NCBI GenBank assembly: GCA_022844475.1
Contig: JALHLR010000024.1
Location: 1 to 54,747, forward strand
Direction: 5' to 3'
Source: Hyphomonadaceae bacterium
Lineage (GTDB): Bacteria; Pseudomonadota; Alphaproteobacteria; Caulobacterales; Hyphomonadaceae
Length of the DNA stretch: 54,747 bases
The notes beneath the pieces are model-generated. The model searched no databases. It worked only from the letters and a program-made list of their open reading frames with translations, and was not told the origin of the DNA. Position numbers and translations under genes: made by a program. Below, in pieces: positions 44,407-52,440 of this stretch; the stretch's first letter is position 1, and each line of letters begins with the position of its first letter.

Positions 44407-44874
44407 ATGAGCAAGGCTTTCACCAAAGAGACTGACGCGGACGACAGCGTGGAATTGCCCGAGCGGGAGATTTCACCGCTGCCGAACCTCGTCAGCCAGC
44501 GCGGCCTGGCGCTGATCGAGGCGGAAATCGAACGCCACAGCGACGCCAACGCCGCAGCCCTTGCCGCCGGCGACAGGCATGCCGCCGCACGCGCCGGCCG
44601 CGAGCTGCGCTACTGGACAGCCCGCCGCAACAGCGCGCAGGTGCAGCCCGATCCGGCGGGCTCATCGGACGTGCAGTTCGGCTCGGCGGTGACCATCCTG
44701 CGCGAAGATGGCCGGCATCAGTCCTTCCGCATCGTCGGCGAGGACGAGGCCGATCCCGCGAAAGGTCTCCTGTCCTGGGCCTCGCCCCTCGCGCGGGAGC
44801 TGATGGGCAAGGGTATCGGCGAGGAAATCGAGGCGGGCGCCACCGAAGCCAGGATCGTGGCGATATCGGCCTAG
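44407..44874 (+). CDS. GreA/GreB family transcript cleavage factor
   Basis: A 155-residue protein. A short acidic N terminus precedes a helical region (SQRGLALIEAEIERHSDANAAALAAGDRHAAARAGRELRYW, about residues 28-70). The C-terminal FKBP-like domain (VQFGSAVTILREDGRHQSFRIVGEDEADPAKGLLSWASPLARELMGKGIGEEIEAG) is characteristic of Gre factors. These enter the RNA polymerase secondary channel and stimulate cleavage of backtracked RNA. Choice between GreA and GreB is not secure. The start ATG 44407 has no Shine-Dalgarno; the in-frame extension to 44314 would cover the promoter. The stop lies in a CTAG shared with the convergent GFA gene. Confidence 0.9.
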   Translation: MSKAFTKETDADDSVELPEREISPLPNLVSQRGLALIEAEIERHSDANAAALAAGDRHAAARAGRELRYWTARRNSAQVQPDPAGSSDVQFGSAVTILREDGRHQSFRIVGEDEADPAKGLLSWASPLARELMGKGIGEEIEAGATEARIVAISA

Positions 44875-45314
44875 GTCTGATTGCTCACCATGCCTGCGAA
44901 GAAGCCCTGTACCGCCGGGCTCTCGCCGGTGACTTCCCCTGGCACGTCCTCACAGAACCGCACCCAGCTTACCCTGGCCTCGAGTCCATACTGGATCTCG
45001 ATCCCCGCCAGCTCCGGATCATCCATCGAACCGATCGTGACGTAGATCCGCGCCTCCGGCTTGTCGTAGGCAAAGCTCAGCGGCGTCCCGCAATCGCGGC
45101 AGAAGCCGCGTTTGGCGAGATTGGAGGAGGCAAACAGCGCAGGCTCGCCGCACGTCCATTCCATGCTCGCCCTGGAACATCCCGCCAGCGCTGCAAACAG
45201 CCCGCCCGTCGCCTTCTGGCACATCCGGCAATGGCACACATGCGGCTTCTCGACCCGCTCGACGTGCATCGCATACCGAACCGCCCCGCACTGGCATCCG
45301 CCTGTAATCGCCAT
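44871..45314 (-). CDS. GFA family zinc protein (glutathione-dependent formaldehyde-activating-like)
   Basis: A 147-residue protein with the GFA/CENP-V zinc pattern: GGCQCGAVRY at the N terminus, CHCRMCQK with a further zinc-site Cys, and CRDCGTPLSF. The first-named member was proposed to speed S-hydroxymethylglutathione formation, but most members have no proven enzyme activity. The ATG 45314 opens the family N terminus (MAITGGCQCG). Its stop is the reverse reading of the CTAG that ends the gre gene. Confidence 0.93.
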   Translation of the reverse strand: MAITGGCQCGAVRYAMHVERVEKPHVCHCRMCQKATGGLFAALAGCSRASMEWTCGEPALFASSNLAKRGFCRDCGTPLSFAYDKPEARIYVTIGSMDDPELAGIEIQYGLEARVSWVRFCEDVPGEVTGESPAVQGFFAGMVSNQT

Positions 45315-45497
45315 GAATTTGCGCCTCCGCCCCTGCTGGTCCGCGCACCCGTTTCAACCAACAGGTAAAGCTTCCCCCGCTATGGTAAAGGTGAGACGTC
45401 TGGTTGCGCCCGCCACCCCCGCGTCGCGGAACTGACTCTCCCGGGTTGGCGCGGGCAGAAGCCTGTGCTTGGCATGGCTCTGGAAGGGACTTCAGCC

Positions 45498-45860
45498 ATG
45501 CTGTTTCGTGGCAAGCCAAAACCGGCCACCCTGATCCACACGCTCGTCGGGGCGTGGCGGGCCGATACGCTTTCCGGGGACGTCAAGGGCGAGATCCTCG
45601 CCTGGTTCCACGAGGACGGGTCATACCTCACGCGGAACCAGATGGAGATCCGCGGCGTGCCCGCCCACCCTGTCACCCAGACCGGACGCTACCGCGTCGA
45701 ACCACTCGACCGGACGCGGTTCAGGCTGTTCACCATCGACGAGAACGGCCAGCCGGTCTCCTCCACGATCCGAACCTTCATCGACAATGACACCATGATC
45801 AACGATGTCGGCCGGATCACCTTCCACCGTGTCGATGTCACCGCCACGCCGCTGAATTGA
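45498..45860 (+). CDS. Small hypothetical protein, lipocalin-like pattern
   Basis: A 120-residue protein from ATG 45498, which has GAAGGGA upstream; in-frame GTG 45465 and ATG 45474 are less well placed. The pattern GAWR....G.....FHEDGSYL...QTGRYRVEPLDRTRFRLFTI....R.F.DND resembles small lipocalin-like beta-barrels, which bind hydrophobic ligands. No signal peptide. No firm family assignment. Confidence 0.65.
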   Translation: MLFRGKPKPATLIHTLVGAWRADTLSGDVKGEILAWFHEDGSYLTRNQMEIRGVPAHPVTQTGRYRVEPLDRTRFRLFTIDENGQPVSSTIRTFIDNDTMINDVGRITFHRVDVTATPLN

Positions 45861-45932
45861 CTTGCCCTGCAGGCGCTGCGCGCGTCTGCTGATCCCCAGG
45901 GCGGCGCTGACCGCCGACGGGGGAGATATGTC

Positions 45933-46403
45933 ATGAAAGCCATGCTGGTCGGCGTCGGCCTTGCCGCAAGCTTCCTCGCCGTCGCGCCGGCCGCCTTCGC
46001 CCAGGAAACCGGCATCAGGGTGCGATCCGTACGCGTGCTGGCGACCGACGTGGACGCACTGGCCAGATTCTATTCCGAAGCCTTCGGCATGTCAGAGACA
46101 CGCCGTCCCGTCGATACGCCAACGTTCAAGGAGATCGTGCTGAATTCGGGCTCGACACCTGGCCTGGCGAAGCAGGCAACATCCACCCCGATCGTGATCG
46201 CAACGCGCGCCAGAGGCGGACCGCCCGCGGGCGGCATGGCGGCGCTGATCCTCGAAGTGCCCGATATGGACGCAGCCATCGCCCGCGCCACCGCCGCGGG
46301 CGCAAGACTCATGCGTCCCGTCGCCAAATCGGGAGAGGGGCTCTCCTATGCCTTCCTCACCGATCCCGACGGCAACCAGGTCGAACTCCTGCTGCGGCGG
46401 TAA
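45933..46403 (+). CDS. Exported VOC (glyoxalase-fold) family protein
   Basis: A 156-residue protein with a signal peptide (cleavage near AFAQE, residue 24) and one vicinal-oxygen-chelate domain: RVLATDVDALARFYSEAFGM in the first module and YAFLTDPDGNQVELLLR in the second. Metal ligand positions (Glu in QVELL) fit the superfamily. VOC enzymes are usually cytosolic, so export is unusual. GGGGGAG precedes ATG 45933. Reaction unknown. Confidence 0.88.
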   Translation: MKAMLVGVGLAASFLAVAPAAFAQETGIRVRSVRVLATDVDALARFYSEAFGMSETRRPVDTPTFKEIVLNSGSTPGLAKQATSTPIVIATRARGGPPAGGMAALILEVPDMDAAIARATAAGARLMRPVAKSGEGLSYAFLTDPDGNQVELLLRR

Positions 46404-46507
46404 CGGCTACCCACGCTTCCCCCGCGCGCTTTTCATTGGCGCGCCACGCAACAAGTCCTGTAAGTTCAACCCGAGCGGCGGGTAACGTGCCGCACGGAGG
46501 AGTGTCC

Positions 46508-48217
46508 ATGACCCTACGCAAGACGCGTCAGCTCTCATTCGCTCTCGCCGTGCTCGCCAGCCTCACGCTCGCCGCCTGCGCCAGCATGGGCGGGGCTGCC
46601 TTCGCGCCCGACACGGCCGTGACCGCCAGCGGCCCGGTGAGCGCCGTGCCGCGCGGCACAATGAAATCCTATTTCGCCATTCCCTATGCCGCCCCGCCGC
46701 TGGGAGATCTGCGCTGGCGCGCGCCGCAGCCGGTCGCCAGCTGGAGCGCGCCGCTCGCCAACACGAAATCTGCCGCGTCCTGCCTGCAGACCGGCGAGAA
46801 GGACAATCCCTTCCGCGTCAACGGCGACAGCGAGGACTGTCTCTATCTCGACGTCCACGCGCCAACCGGCGCCGGTCCGTTCCCGGTGATGGTGTGGATC
46901 CATGGCGGCGCCTTCAACACGGGTGCTGCCTCCGTCTATGCCGATCCGACGCCGCTCGTCGCCAAGGGCGTCATTGTTGTCGGCATCAATTATCGCCTCG
47001 GCGCCATGGGGTTCCTCGGCCATCCTGCGCTGCGCGATGCGGATGGCAGCGTCGGCAATTACGGCATCATGGACCAGCAGGCCGCTCTGCGCTGGGTGCA
47101 GGCCAACATCGCCCAGTTCGGCGGCGACCCGAAGAACGTCACCATTTTCGGCGAGAGCGCCGGCGGCTTCAGCGTGATGACGCATCTTGCATCCCCCCTG
47201 TCGGCGGGCCTGTTCAACAAGGCGATCATCCAGAGCGGCGCCTACGGCGTCAGCAGCCAGCTTACGCAGGCAGAGCTTGAAAAGAAGAGCGTCGCCATCG
47301 CCGAGAAGGTCATCCTGACAGCCAGCAATCTGCCCGGCTGCCCGGTCGATGCGGTCACGGCGGCCTGCCTGCGCGGGCTGTCGGATGCACTCGTCCGTAA
47401 CCAGCTTGCCACAGCCTTCGCAGCCAGCATCAGCAACCCCGTGCCCTCGGTCGATGGCAAGGTGCTGCCCGCCACGATCAAGGACACGTTTGCCGCCGGT
47501 CGCAACAACAAGGCGCCTGTGATCAACGGCTCCAATCAGGACGAGTTCGCGCTGTTCTTCGCGCTGGCCGAACTTTCCGCCCGCACCAGAGCCTCGCCGC
47601 CCAATCTCGATCCTACAGACAAGCGCTACCTGATGAAGGCCGCAGCCTACCCGATGACGGTCAATGCGCTCGCCGCCGGCGGAGGCCTCGGCGTTCCAGG
47701 GTCCCAGCTCAGCTCGACGGATTATCCCCTCGCCAGCTACGGAACAGATCCTGACTTTCAGGCCAGCCTTGCGGCGACCGCGCTCGCAACCGACGCGACG
47801 TTCTCGTGCAATGGCCTCAACGTCTCGTCCCGCATCAAGACGCAGGGGTCGCCCGCCTGGATGTACGAATTCCGCGACCAGACCGCGATCCCGATCATCG
47901 GCATCATCGACGGCAAGTATCCGCTCAGCCTCCAGCAGGGCGCAGCCCACGCCGCAGAACTCCCCTATCTCTTCAACCTGCACGACATGCAGAACGCCGA
48001 ACGCACAGCGCTGCAGACCACCATGTCGCAATACTGGGTCAACTTCGCACGCACCGGAAATCCCAACGGAAGTGGCGTCCCGGCATGGGGTGAATTCGCC
48101 TCCGGCACAGTCCAGAAGCTCGACGTTGCCTCAGGCGGCGGCGTCGCTCCCATGCCAGCCTGGAAGTTCGCGGCCGAGCACAAGTGCGACGGTGTCTGGA
48201 AGGGGCTGACGTTCTAG
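46508..48217 (+). CDS. Lipoprotein carboxylesterase (type B)
   Basis: A 569-residue alpha/beta hydrolase of the carboxylesterase/lipase family, anchored through lipobox LAAC (Cys24). Signatures: FAIPYAAPPLGDLRWRAPQP, EDCLYLDVHAP, VWIHGGAF (oxyanion hole), and nucleophile elbow FGESAGG with Ser217. ASLTL/LAAC at the N terminus gives the signal; GGAGGAG precedes ATG 46508. It would hydrolyse carboxylic esters, possibly xenobiotic, in the envelope. It lies between a VOC protein and an aldehyde dehydrogenase on the same strand; gaps of about 110 bp leave operon status open. Confidence 0.95.
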   Translation: MTLRKTRQLSFALAVLASLTLAACASMGGAAFAPDTAVTASGPVSAVPRGTMKSYFAIPYAAPPLGDLRWRAPQPVASWSAPLANTKSAASCLQTGEKDNPFRVNGDSEDCLYLDVHAPTGAGPFPVMVWIHGGAFNTGAASVYADPTPLVAKGVIVVGINYRLGAMGFLGHPALRDADGSVGNYGIMDQQAALRWVQANIAQFGGDPKNVTIFGESAGGFSVMTHLASPLSAGLFNKAIIQSGAYGVSSQLTQAELEKKSVAIAEKVILTASNLPGCPVDAVTAACLRGLSDALVRNQLATAFAASISNPVPSVDGKVLPATIKDTFAAGRNNKAPVINGSNQDEFALFFALAELSARTRASPPNLDPTDKRYLMKAAAYPMTVNALAAGGGLGVPGSQLSSTDYPLASYGTDPDFQASLAATALATDATFSCNGLNVSSRIKTQGSPAWMYEFRDQTAIPIIGIIDGKYPLSLQQGAAHAAELPYLFNLHDMQNAERTALQTTMSQYWVNFARTGNPNGSGVPAWGEFASGTVQKLDVASGGGVAPMPAWKFAAEHKCDGVWKGLTF

Positions 48218-48327
48218 TTCAAGGCGTACAGCGGGCCCTCCCAATCCGTCACGACATCGACTATCTAGAGCCCAACCCCGTGTTCCGGCCGCACATGGCC
48301 CGGCCAGCTTTCGACCAGGAGAATCCC

Positions 48328-49758
48328 ATGCGCGAGTACCTGAAATTCTACATCAACGGCGAATGGGTCGACCCGGTGACCCCGCGCACACTGGACGTGC
48401 AGAACCCGGCCACCGAGGAAAGCTACGCGCGCATCTCGCTTGGCTCCAAGGCCGACGTCGACAAGGCCGTCGCCGCCGCCAAGGCCGCTTTCCCGGCCTT
48501 CGCCGCCACGACGAAGGAATACCGCGCCGACCTGCTCGACAAGATCATCGCGATCTACAGCAAGCGCCTTGGCGACATGGCGACAGCGGTGTCCGAGGAA
48601 ATGGGCGCGCCGCTCTGGCTGGCGCAGGCGGCACAGGCCCCCTCCGGCCTTGGCCACCTGATGCAGGCCGCCAGCTATCTGCGCACATTCGAGTTCGAAG
48701 AGCGTCGCGGCAAGCACCTGATCCGCAAGGAACCGATCGGCGTCTGCGGCTTCATCACGCCGTGGAACTGGCCGCAGAACCAGATCGCCTGCAAGGTCGC
48801 CCCCGCCATCGCCGCCGGCTGCACCATGGTGCTGAAGCCGTCCGAGATCGCGCCGATCGACGCCATCATCTTCGCCGAGATCATGCATGAAGCGGGCGTG
48901 CCGAAAGGCGTCTTCAACCTCGTCAATGGCGATGGACCCGGCGTCGGCGCAGCGCTCTCCGCGCACCCGGATGTCGACATGATGTCGTTCACCGGATCCA
49001 CCCGCGCCGGCGTGCTGGTCGCTCAGGCCGCGGCCCCGACCGTGAAACGTGTCGCGCAGGAACTTGGCGGCAAGTCGGCCAACATCGTGCTCGACGATGC
49101 GGACCTCACCCGCGCCGTGAAGTCCGGCGTCATGCAGATGATGACCAACACGGGCCAGAGCTGCAACGCGCCCTCGCGCATGTTCATCCCGCGCGCCAAG
49201 AACGACGAGGCGAAAGCCATCGCCAAAGCGACAGCGGAAGCGGTGAAGGTGCAGGACCCGGCGACGGCAGAGAAGGGCGCCATCGGCCCCGTCGTGTCCG
49301 AAGCTCAGTGGAACAAGATCCAGGGCCTCATCAAGAAGGGCATCGAGGAAGGCGCGACGCTGGTCGCCGGCGGCCTCGGCCGTCCCGATGGCCTCAACCG
49401 CGGCTACTATGTGAAGCCCACAGTGTTCGCCGACGTGCGCAACGACATGACGATTGCGGTCGAGGAAATCTTCGGGCCCGTGCTCTGCATGATCCCGTAC
49501 GACACGGAAGAGCAGGCGATCGCCATGGCCAATGACACGGTCTATGGCCTCTCCGGCTACGTCCAGGGCGAGCAGGAACACGCGCAGAAAGTCGCGCGCC
49601 AGCTGCGCACCGGCATGGTCCACGTCAACGGCGCCGGCTCCGACCAGACCATGCCCTTCGGCGGCTTCAAGCAGTCGGGCAATGGCCGCGAGTGGGGCGT
49701 GGAAGGCATCCACGAATTCCTCGAGACCAAGTCGGTCTTCGGCTTCGCCACCGCTTAG
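48328..49758 (+). CDS. NAD(P)-dependent aldehyde dehydrogenase
   Basis: A 476-residue ALDH-superfamily enzyme oxidising an aldehyde to the acid. Cofactor loop region FITPWNWPQNQ, glutamate base Glu245 in AQELGGKSANIV, nucleophile Cys279 in TNTGQSCNAPSR and the C-terminal GGFKQSGNGREWG are all present. The substrate is not predictable; the subgroup resembles broad-range 3-succinoylsemialdehyde/betaine-aldehyde-like members. The start ATG 48328 (MREYLKFYINGEW) has AGGAGAA upstream; the in-frame extension to 48184 overlaps the esterase. Confidence 0.96.
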   Translation: MREYLKFYINGEWVDPVTPRTLDVQNPATEESYARISLGSKADVDKAVAAAKAAFPAFAATTKEYRADLLDKIIAIYSKRLGDMATAVSEEMGAPLWLAQAAQAPSGLGHLMQAASYLRTFEFEERRGKHLIRKEPIGVCGFITPWNWPQNQIACKVAPAIAAGCTMVLKPSEIAPIDAIIFAEIMHEAGVPKGVFNLVNGDGPGVGAALSAHPDVDMMSFTGSTRAGVLVAQAAAPTVKRVAQELGGKSANIVLDDADLTRAVKSGVMQMMTNTGQSCNAPSRMFIPRAKNDEAKAIAKATAEAVKVQDPATAEKGAIGPVVSEAQWNKIQGLIKKGIEEGATLVAGGLGRPDGLNRGYYVKPTVFADVRNDMTIAVEEIFGPVLCMIPYDTEEQAIAMANDTVYGLSGYVQGEQEHAQKVARQLRTGMVHVNGAGSDQTMPFGGFKQSGNGREWGVEGIHEFLETKSVFGFATA

Positions 49759-49781
49759 CGCCGGGCGGTCTGCAGCCTGAC

Positions 49782-49818
49782 AAAAAAACAGGCCGGTCCG
49801 CCGACGCGGGCCGGCCTG
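49782..49818 (-). terminator. Hairpin with A7/T7 tract; strongest as a minus-strand terminator
   Basis: CAGGCCGGTCC (49789-49799) pairs with GGGCCGGCCTG (49808-49818) as an 11-bp stem with one G-T wobble and an 8-nt loop. AAAAAAA at 49782-49788 becomes a T-run directly after the stem on the minus strand. On the plus strand only CTCATTT follows. Both neighbours are plus-strand genes, so it ends the aldehyde dehydrogenase transcript weakly and blocks antisense transcription strongly, or acts in both directions. Confidence 0.7.
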
Positions 49819-49885
49819 CTCATTTGCGGTTCAGGTTTGCCTTCCTATCTGAAAGGGTGTGGGATCACGCCTGAGGAGATTTCGA

Positions 49886-50419
49886 ATGTTCAGGTCCAGG
49901 TTCAGACAAATCCTTGCGGCTGGCGTGGTTGCGGCGACCACGCTTGTGGCGGCCTGCTCCAGCGGCCCCACACCCTACCAGCCGGCTGCCGGCTATGACC
50001 GCGGCTATTCCGAACAGAAGATCGAATCCGAGCGTTACCGGATCTCGTTCAAGGGAAATTCCCTCACGGGCCGCGAGACGGTCGAAAACTATCTTCTCTA
50101 CCGCGCCGCCGAACTGACGCTGCAGTCCGGCTTCGACACCTTCACCATCGTCAGCCGCGACACCGACAAGGACAGCGACATCCGCCGCACCGGCGGGTTT
50201 TCGCGATTCTCCTACATGTATTTCTCGCCCCGCTGGGGCTGGGTGCACGGCTGGGACCCGTTCTTCACCACGCCCGCCCGCTATGACGAGGTGACGCGCT
50301 ACGAAGCCTTTGCGGAGATCGTGATGAGCCGCGGGCCCAAGGGCTCTGATGCGAACGCCTTCGACGCGCGGCAGGTCTCGCAAAATCTCGCCGCCTCAAT
50401 TCAGCGGCCTGTCTCATAA
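49886..50419 (+). CDS. CC0125/CC1285-type lipoprotein
   Basis: A 177-residue lipoprotein with lipobox VAAC (Cys24). The region GYSEQKIESERYRISFKGNS, then ETVENYLLYRAAELTLQSGF, matches a lipoprotein family described from Caulobacter-type bacteria (CC0125/CC1285 family), recognised here from memory of its pattern. The function is unknown; the aromatic stretch FSYMYFSPRWGWVHGW is distinctive. The start ATG 49886 has GAGGAG 7 nt upstream; an in-frame GTG at 49859 is rejected. Confidence 0.85.
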   Translation: MFRSRFRQILAAGVVAATTLVAACSSGPTPYQPAAGYDRGYSEQKIESERYRISFKGNSLTGRETVENYLLYRAAELTLQSGFDTFTIVSRDTDKDSDIRRTGGFSRFSYMYFSPRWGWVHGWDPFFTTPARYDEVTRYEAFAEIVMSRGPKGSDANAFDARQVSQNLAASIQRPVS

Positions 50420-50472
50420 CCGTCGCACGCGCGTAAACGACCCCGCAACCTCGCTTGCATAGACTGCACGGC

Positions 50473-51405
50473 ATGACGCCGGCGGTTTCGATCATCATAC
50501 CGACCTTCCGCAGGCCTGCGCGCGCGCTGGCGGCGGCCCAGTCCGCAATCGCACAGACATGCAGCACTACCTTCGAGATTGTGCTGGTCGACAATGATCC
50601 TGCGGGCTCGGCCATGGGGCCGCTGCGGGCGCTCACCGATCCGCGGGTCACGGTCGTGCACGAACCGGGCGCTGGCGTGGCGAACGCGCGTAATGCCGGG
50701 CTGCGCGTGGCGCGCGGCGACATGATTGCCTTTCTCGACGATGACGAGATCGCGCCGCCCGCCTGGCTCGGCGCCCTGCTGCGCGTCCAGAAGCTGAACG
50801 GCGCCGATGTGGTGTTCGGCCCCGTGCGCACGAAGCTGTCCGAACCGCCAAGCGACCACGGCGACTATTTCGAAGCGTTCTTCGCCCGCGAGCCCCATCA
50901 CGCCGAGGGCCTGATCCGCACCTACTATGGCTGTGGCTGCAGCCTACTGCGCCGCGCCGCGCTGCCATCGCCTGAGCCCTTCTCGGCGACCCGCAACGAG
51001 ATCGGCGGCGAGGACGACCTCCTGTTCCAGACAATGGAAGCCAATGGCGCAACCTTCGCCTGGGCGCCGGAAGCGTGGGTGTGGGAAACGCCTGAAGCCT
51101 CGCGCGTCACGCTGGCCTACACGCTGCGTCGCGCTTTCGCCTACGGGCAGGGGCCTGCGACGAAGGCCTGGACCGGACCAAGGCGCGACGTACCGGCCGT
51201 TGTGTTCTGGATGGCGGTGGGCGCAGCCCAGACGATCGTCTATGGCGCAGCCGCGTTCGGGAGTTGTGTCGCCAGGACGCAGCGACGCGCGTTCGCCTAC
51301 CGGAAATTCGTCGAAGGCGTTGGCAAGCTGATGTGGTTTCCGGTCATCAAGCCGCGCTTCTATGGCGCGGCAAAGCTGCCGAAAGCAAAACCGGCGACCG
51401 CCTGA
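50473..51405 (+). CDS. Family 2 glycosyltransferase
   Basis: A 310-residue GT-A-fold enzyme. The N terminus VSIIIPTFRRPARALAAAQS binds the sugar nucleotide; AFLDDDEIAPPAW supplies the metal-binding Asp residues; GGEDDLLF carries the acceptor-side acidic motif. Hydrophobic stretches near residues 240-265 may touch the membrane. It should transfer a sugar to an envelope glycan or lipid; the acceptor is unknown. The ATG 50473 has no Shine-Dalgarno, and a TAGACT 7 nt before it could be a -10 of a leaderless transcript (no good -35). It is convergent with the CDF gene (3-bp gap). Confidence 0.92.
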   Translation: MTPAVSIIIPTFRRPARALAAAQSAIAQTCSTTFEIVLVDNDPAGSAMGPLRALTDPRVTVVHEPGAGVANARNAGLRVARGDMIAFLDDDEIAPPAWLGALLRVQKLNGADVVFGPVRTKLSEPPSDHGDYFEAFFAREPHHAEGLIRTYYGCGCSLLRRAALPSPEPFSATRNEIGGEDDLLFQTMEANGATFAWAPEAWVWETPEASRVTLAYTLRRAFAYGQGPATKAWTGPRRDVPAVVFWMAVGAAQTIVYGAAAFGSCVARTQRRAFAYRKFVEGVGKLMWFPVIKPRFYGAAKLPKAKPATA

Positions 51406-51408
51406 TCG

Positions 51409-52368
51409 TCAGGCGCACTCTGCGCCGGCGCAGGCATCTGTCTCGATTTCCACCGTCGCGTGACCGATGCCGTGCGCCTCGCTGAGGCGGGCCTTGATGC
51501 GCGCGATGACCTCCGGGCCGCTCGCTGTCTCCTTGATGCGCGCATGCAGCGTCATCATCGAGCGGCGGCCGTCCAGCGACCAGAGATGGGCATGGTGGAT
51601 GTCGGTGACGCCTTCAACGTGATCGGTGAGGTCGTGGATCACATGGTGCAGATCGACACCCGCAGGCGCGCCCTCCAGCAGGATGTGCGCGCTCTGCGCT
51701 GTCACGCTCCAGGCCGACCGCAGGATGATCAGCGCGACGAGAACGGAGAGGATCGGGTCGGCGGCTGTCCAGCCCGTGGTCATGATGATAACGGCGGCGA
51801 TGATCGCCGCGAGCGAGCCGAGCAGGTCGCCGGCGACATGCAGCAGCGCGCCACGCACGTTGAGATTGTTGCGGTCGGCGCCATGCAGCACAGCGAATGA
51901 CATCAGGTTCACGATCAGTCCGCCGACCGCGATCCACAGCATCAGGCCTGACGTGATCGGATGCGGATCGTTGAGCCGCACGATCGCTTCGTAGACGATC
52001 CAGGCAGCGACGAGGAACAGCGCCATTCCGTTGACGAAGGCCGCGAGCACCGGAAAGCGGCGAAACCCGAATGTCCGTTGCAGTGTCGCCGGACGCCGCG
52101 CCATGCGGAAGCCGATCCATGCCAGCGCCAGCGCCCCGAAGTCGGACAGCATGTGGCCGGCATCGGCGAGCAGGGCGAGCGAACCGGAGACGATCCCACC
52201 CCCAAGCTCGACGACCATGAACCCGCCCGTCAGGAGCGCCGCGATGCCGATGCGGGATGCGTTGTTCTCGTCGCCACCATGGTGGTGATCGTGTGCGTGG
52301 TCATGGCCGTGGTCATGCGCAGGAGAAGACGCGTGCGTGTGACCGCCAAGGGCATGATCGTGAGCCAT
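51409..52368 (-). CDS. Cation diffusion facilitator (CzcD/ZitB-type) metal exporter
   Basis: A 319-residue membrane antiporter. A His/Asp-rich N-terminal tail (residues about 3-32) binds metal; six membrane helices follow, with the transport-site HxxxD motifs in ADAGHMLSDFG and LHVAGDLLGS. The cytosolic C-terminal domain carries ITDIHHAHLWSLDG. It exports Zn2+ (possibly Cd2+ or Co2+) in exchange for protons. AGGGGAAG precedes ATG 52368. It lies 72 bp downstream of the YbaL-type antiporter on the same strand and may be co-transcribed. No metal regulator is adjacent. Confidence 0.94.
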   Translation of the reverse strand: MAHDHALGGHTHASSPAHDHGHDHAHDHHHGGDENNASRIGIAALLTGGFMVVELGGGIVSGSLALLADAGHMLSDFGALALAWIGFRMARRPATLQRTFGFRRFPVLAAFVNGMALFLVAAWIVYEAIVRLNDPHPITSGLMLWIAVGGLIVNLMSFAVLHGADRNNLNVRGALLHVAGDLLGSLAAIIAAVIIMTTGWTAADPILSVLVALIILRSAWSVTAQSAHILLEGAPAGVDLHHVIHDLTDHVEGVTDIHHAHLWSLDGRRSMMTLHARIKETASGPEVIARIKARLSEAHGIGHATVEIETDACAGAECA

Positions 52369-52440
52369 GATCTTCCCCTAGGCAGCGCCGGGGCCGAAAT
52401 CAAATGAATACAGCCCAATGGTATGAAGGTTGGAACACTG

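Noticed and set aside
46535..49713. Long minus-strand frames (about 480-500 residues) opposite the carboxylesterase and aldehyde dehydrogenase
   Set aside because: Both opposite strands encode recognised enzymes with intact catalytic motifs; the antisense products are low-complexity His/Arg/Gly-rich sequence.
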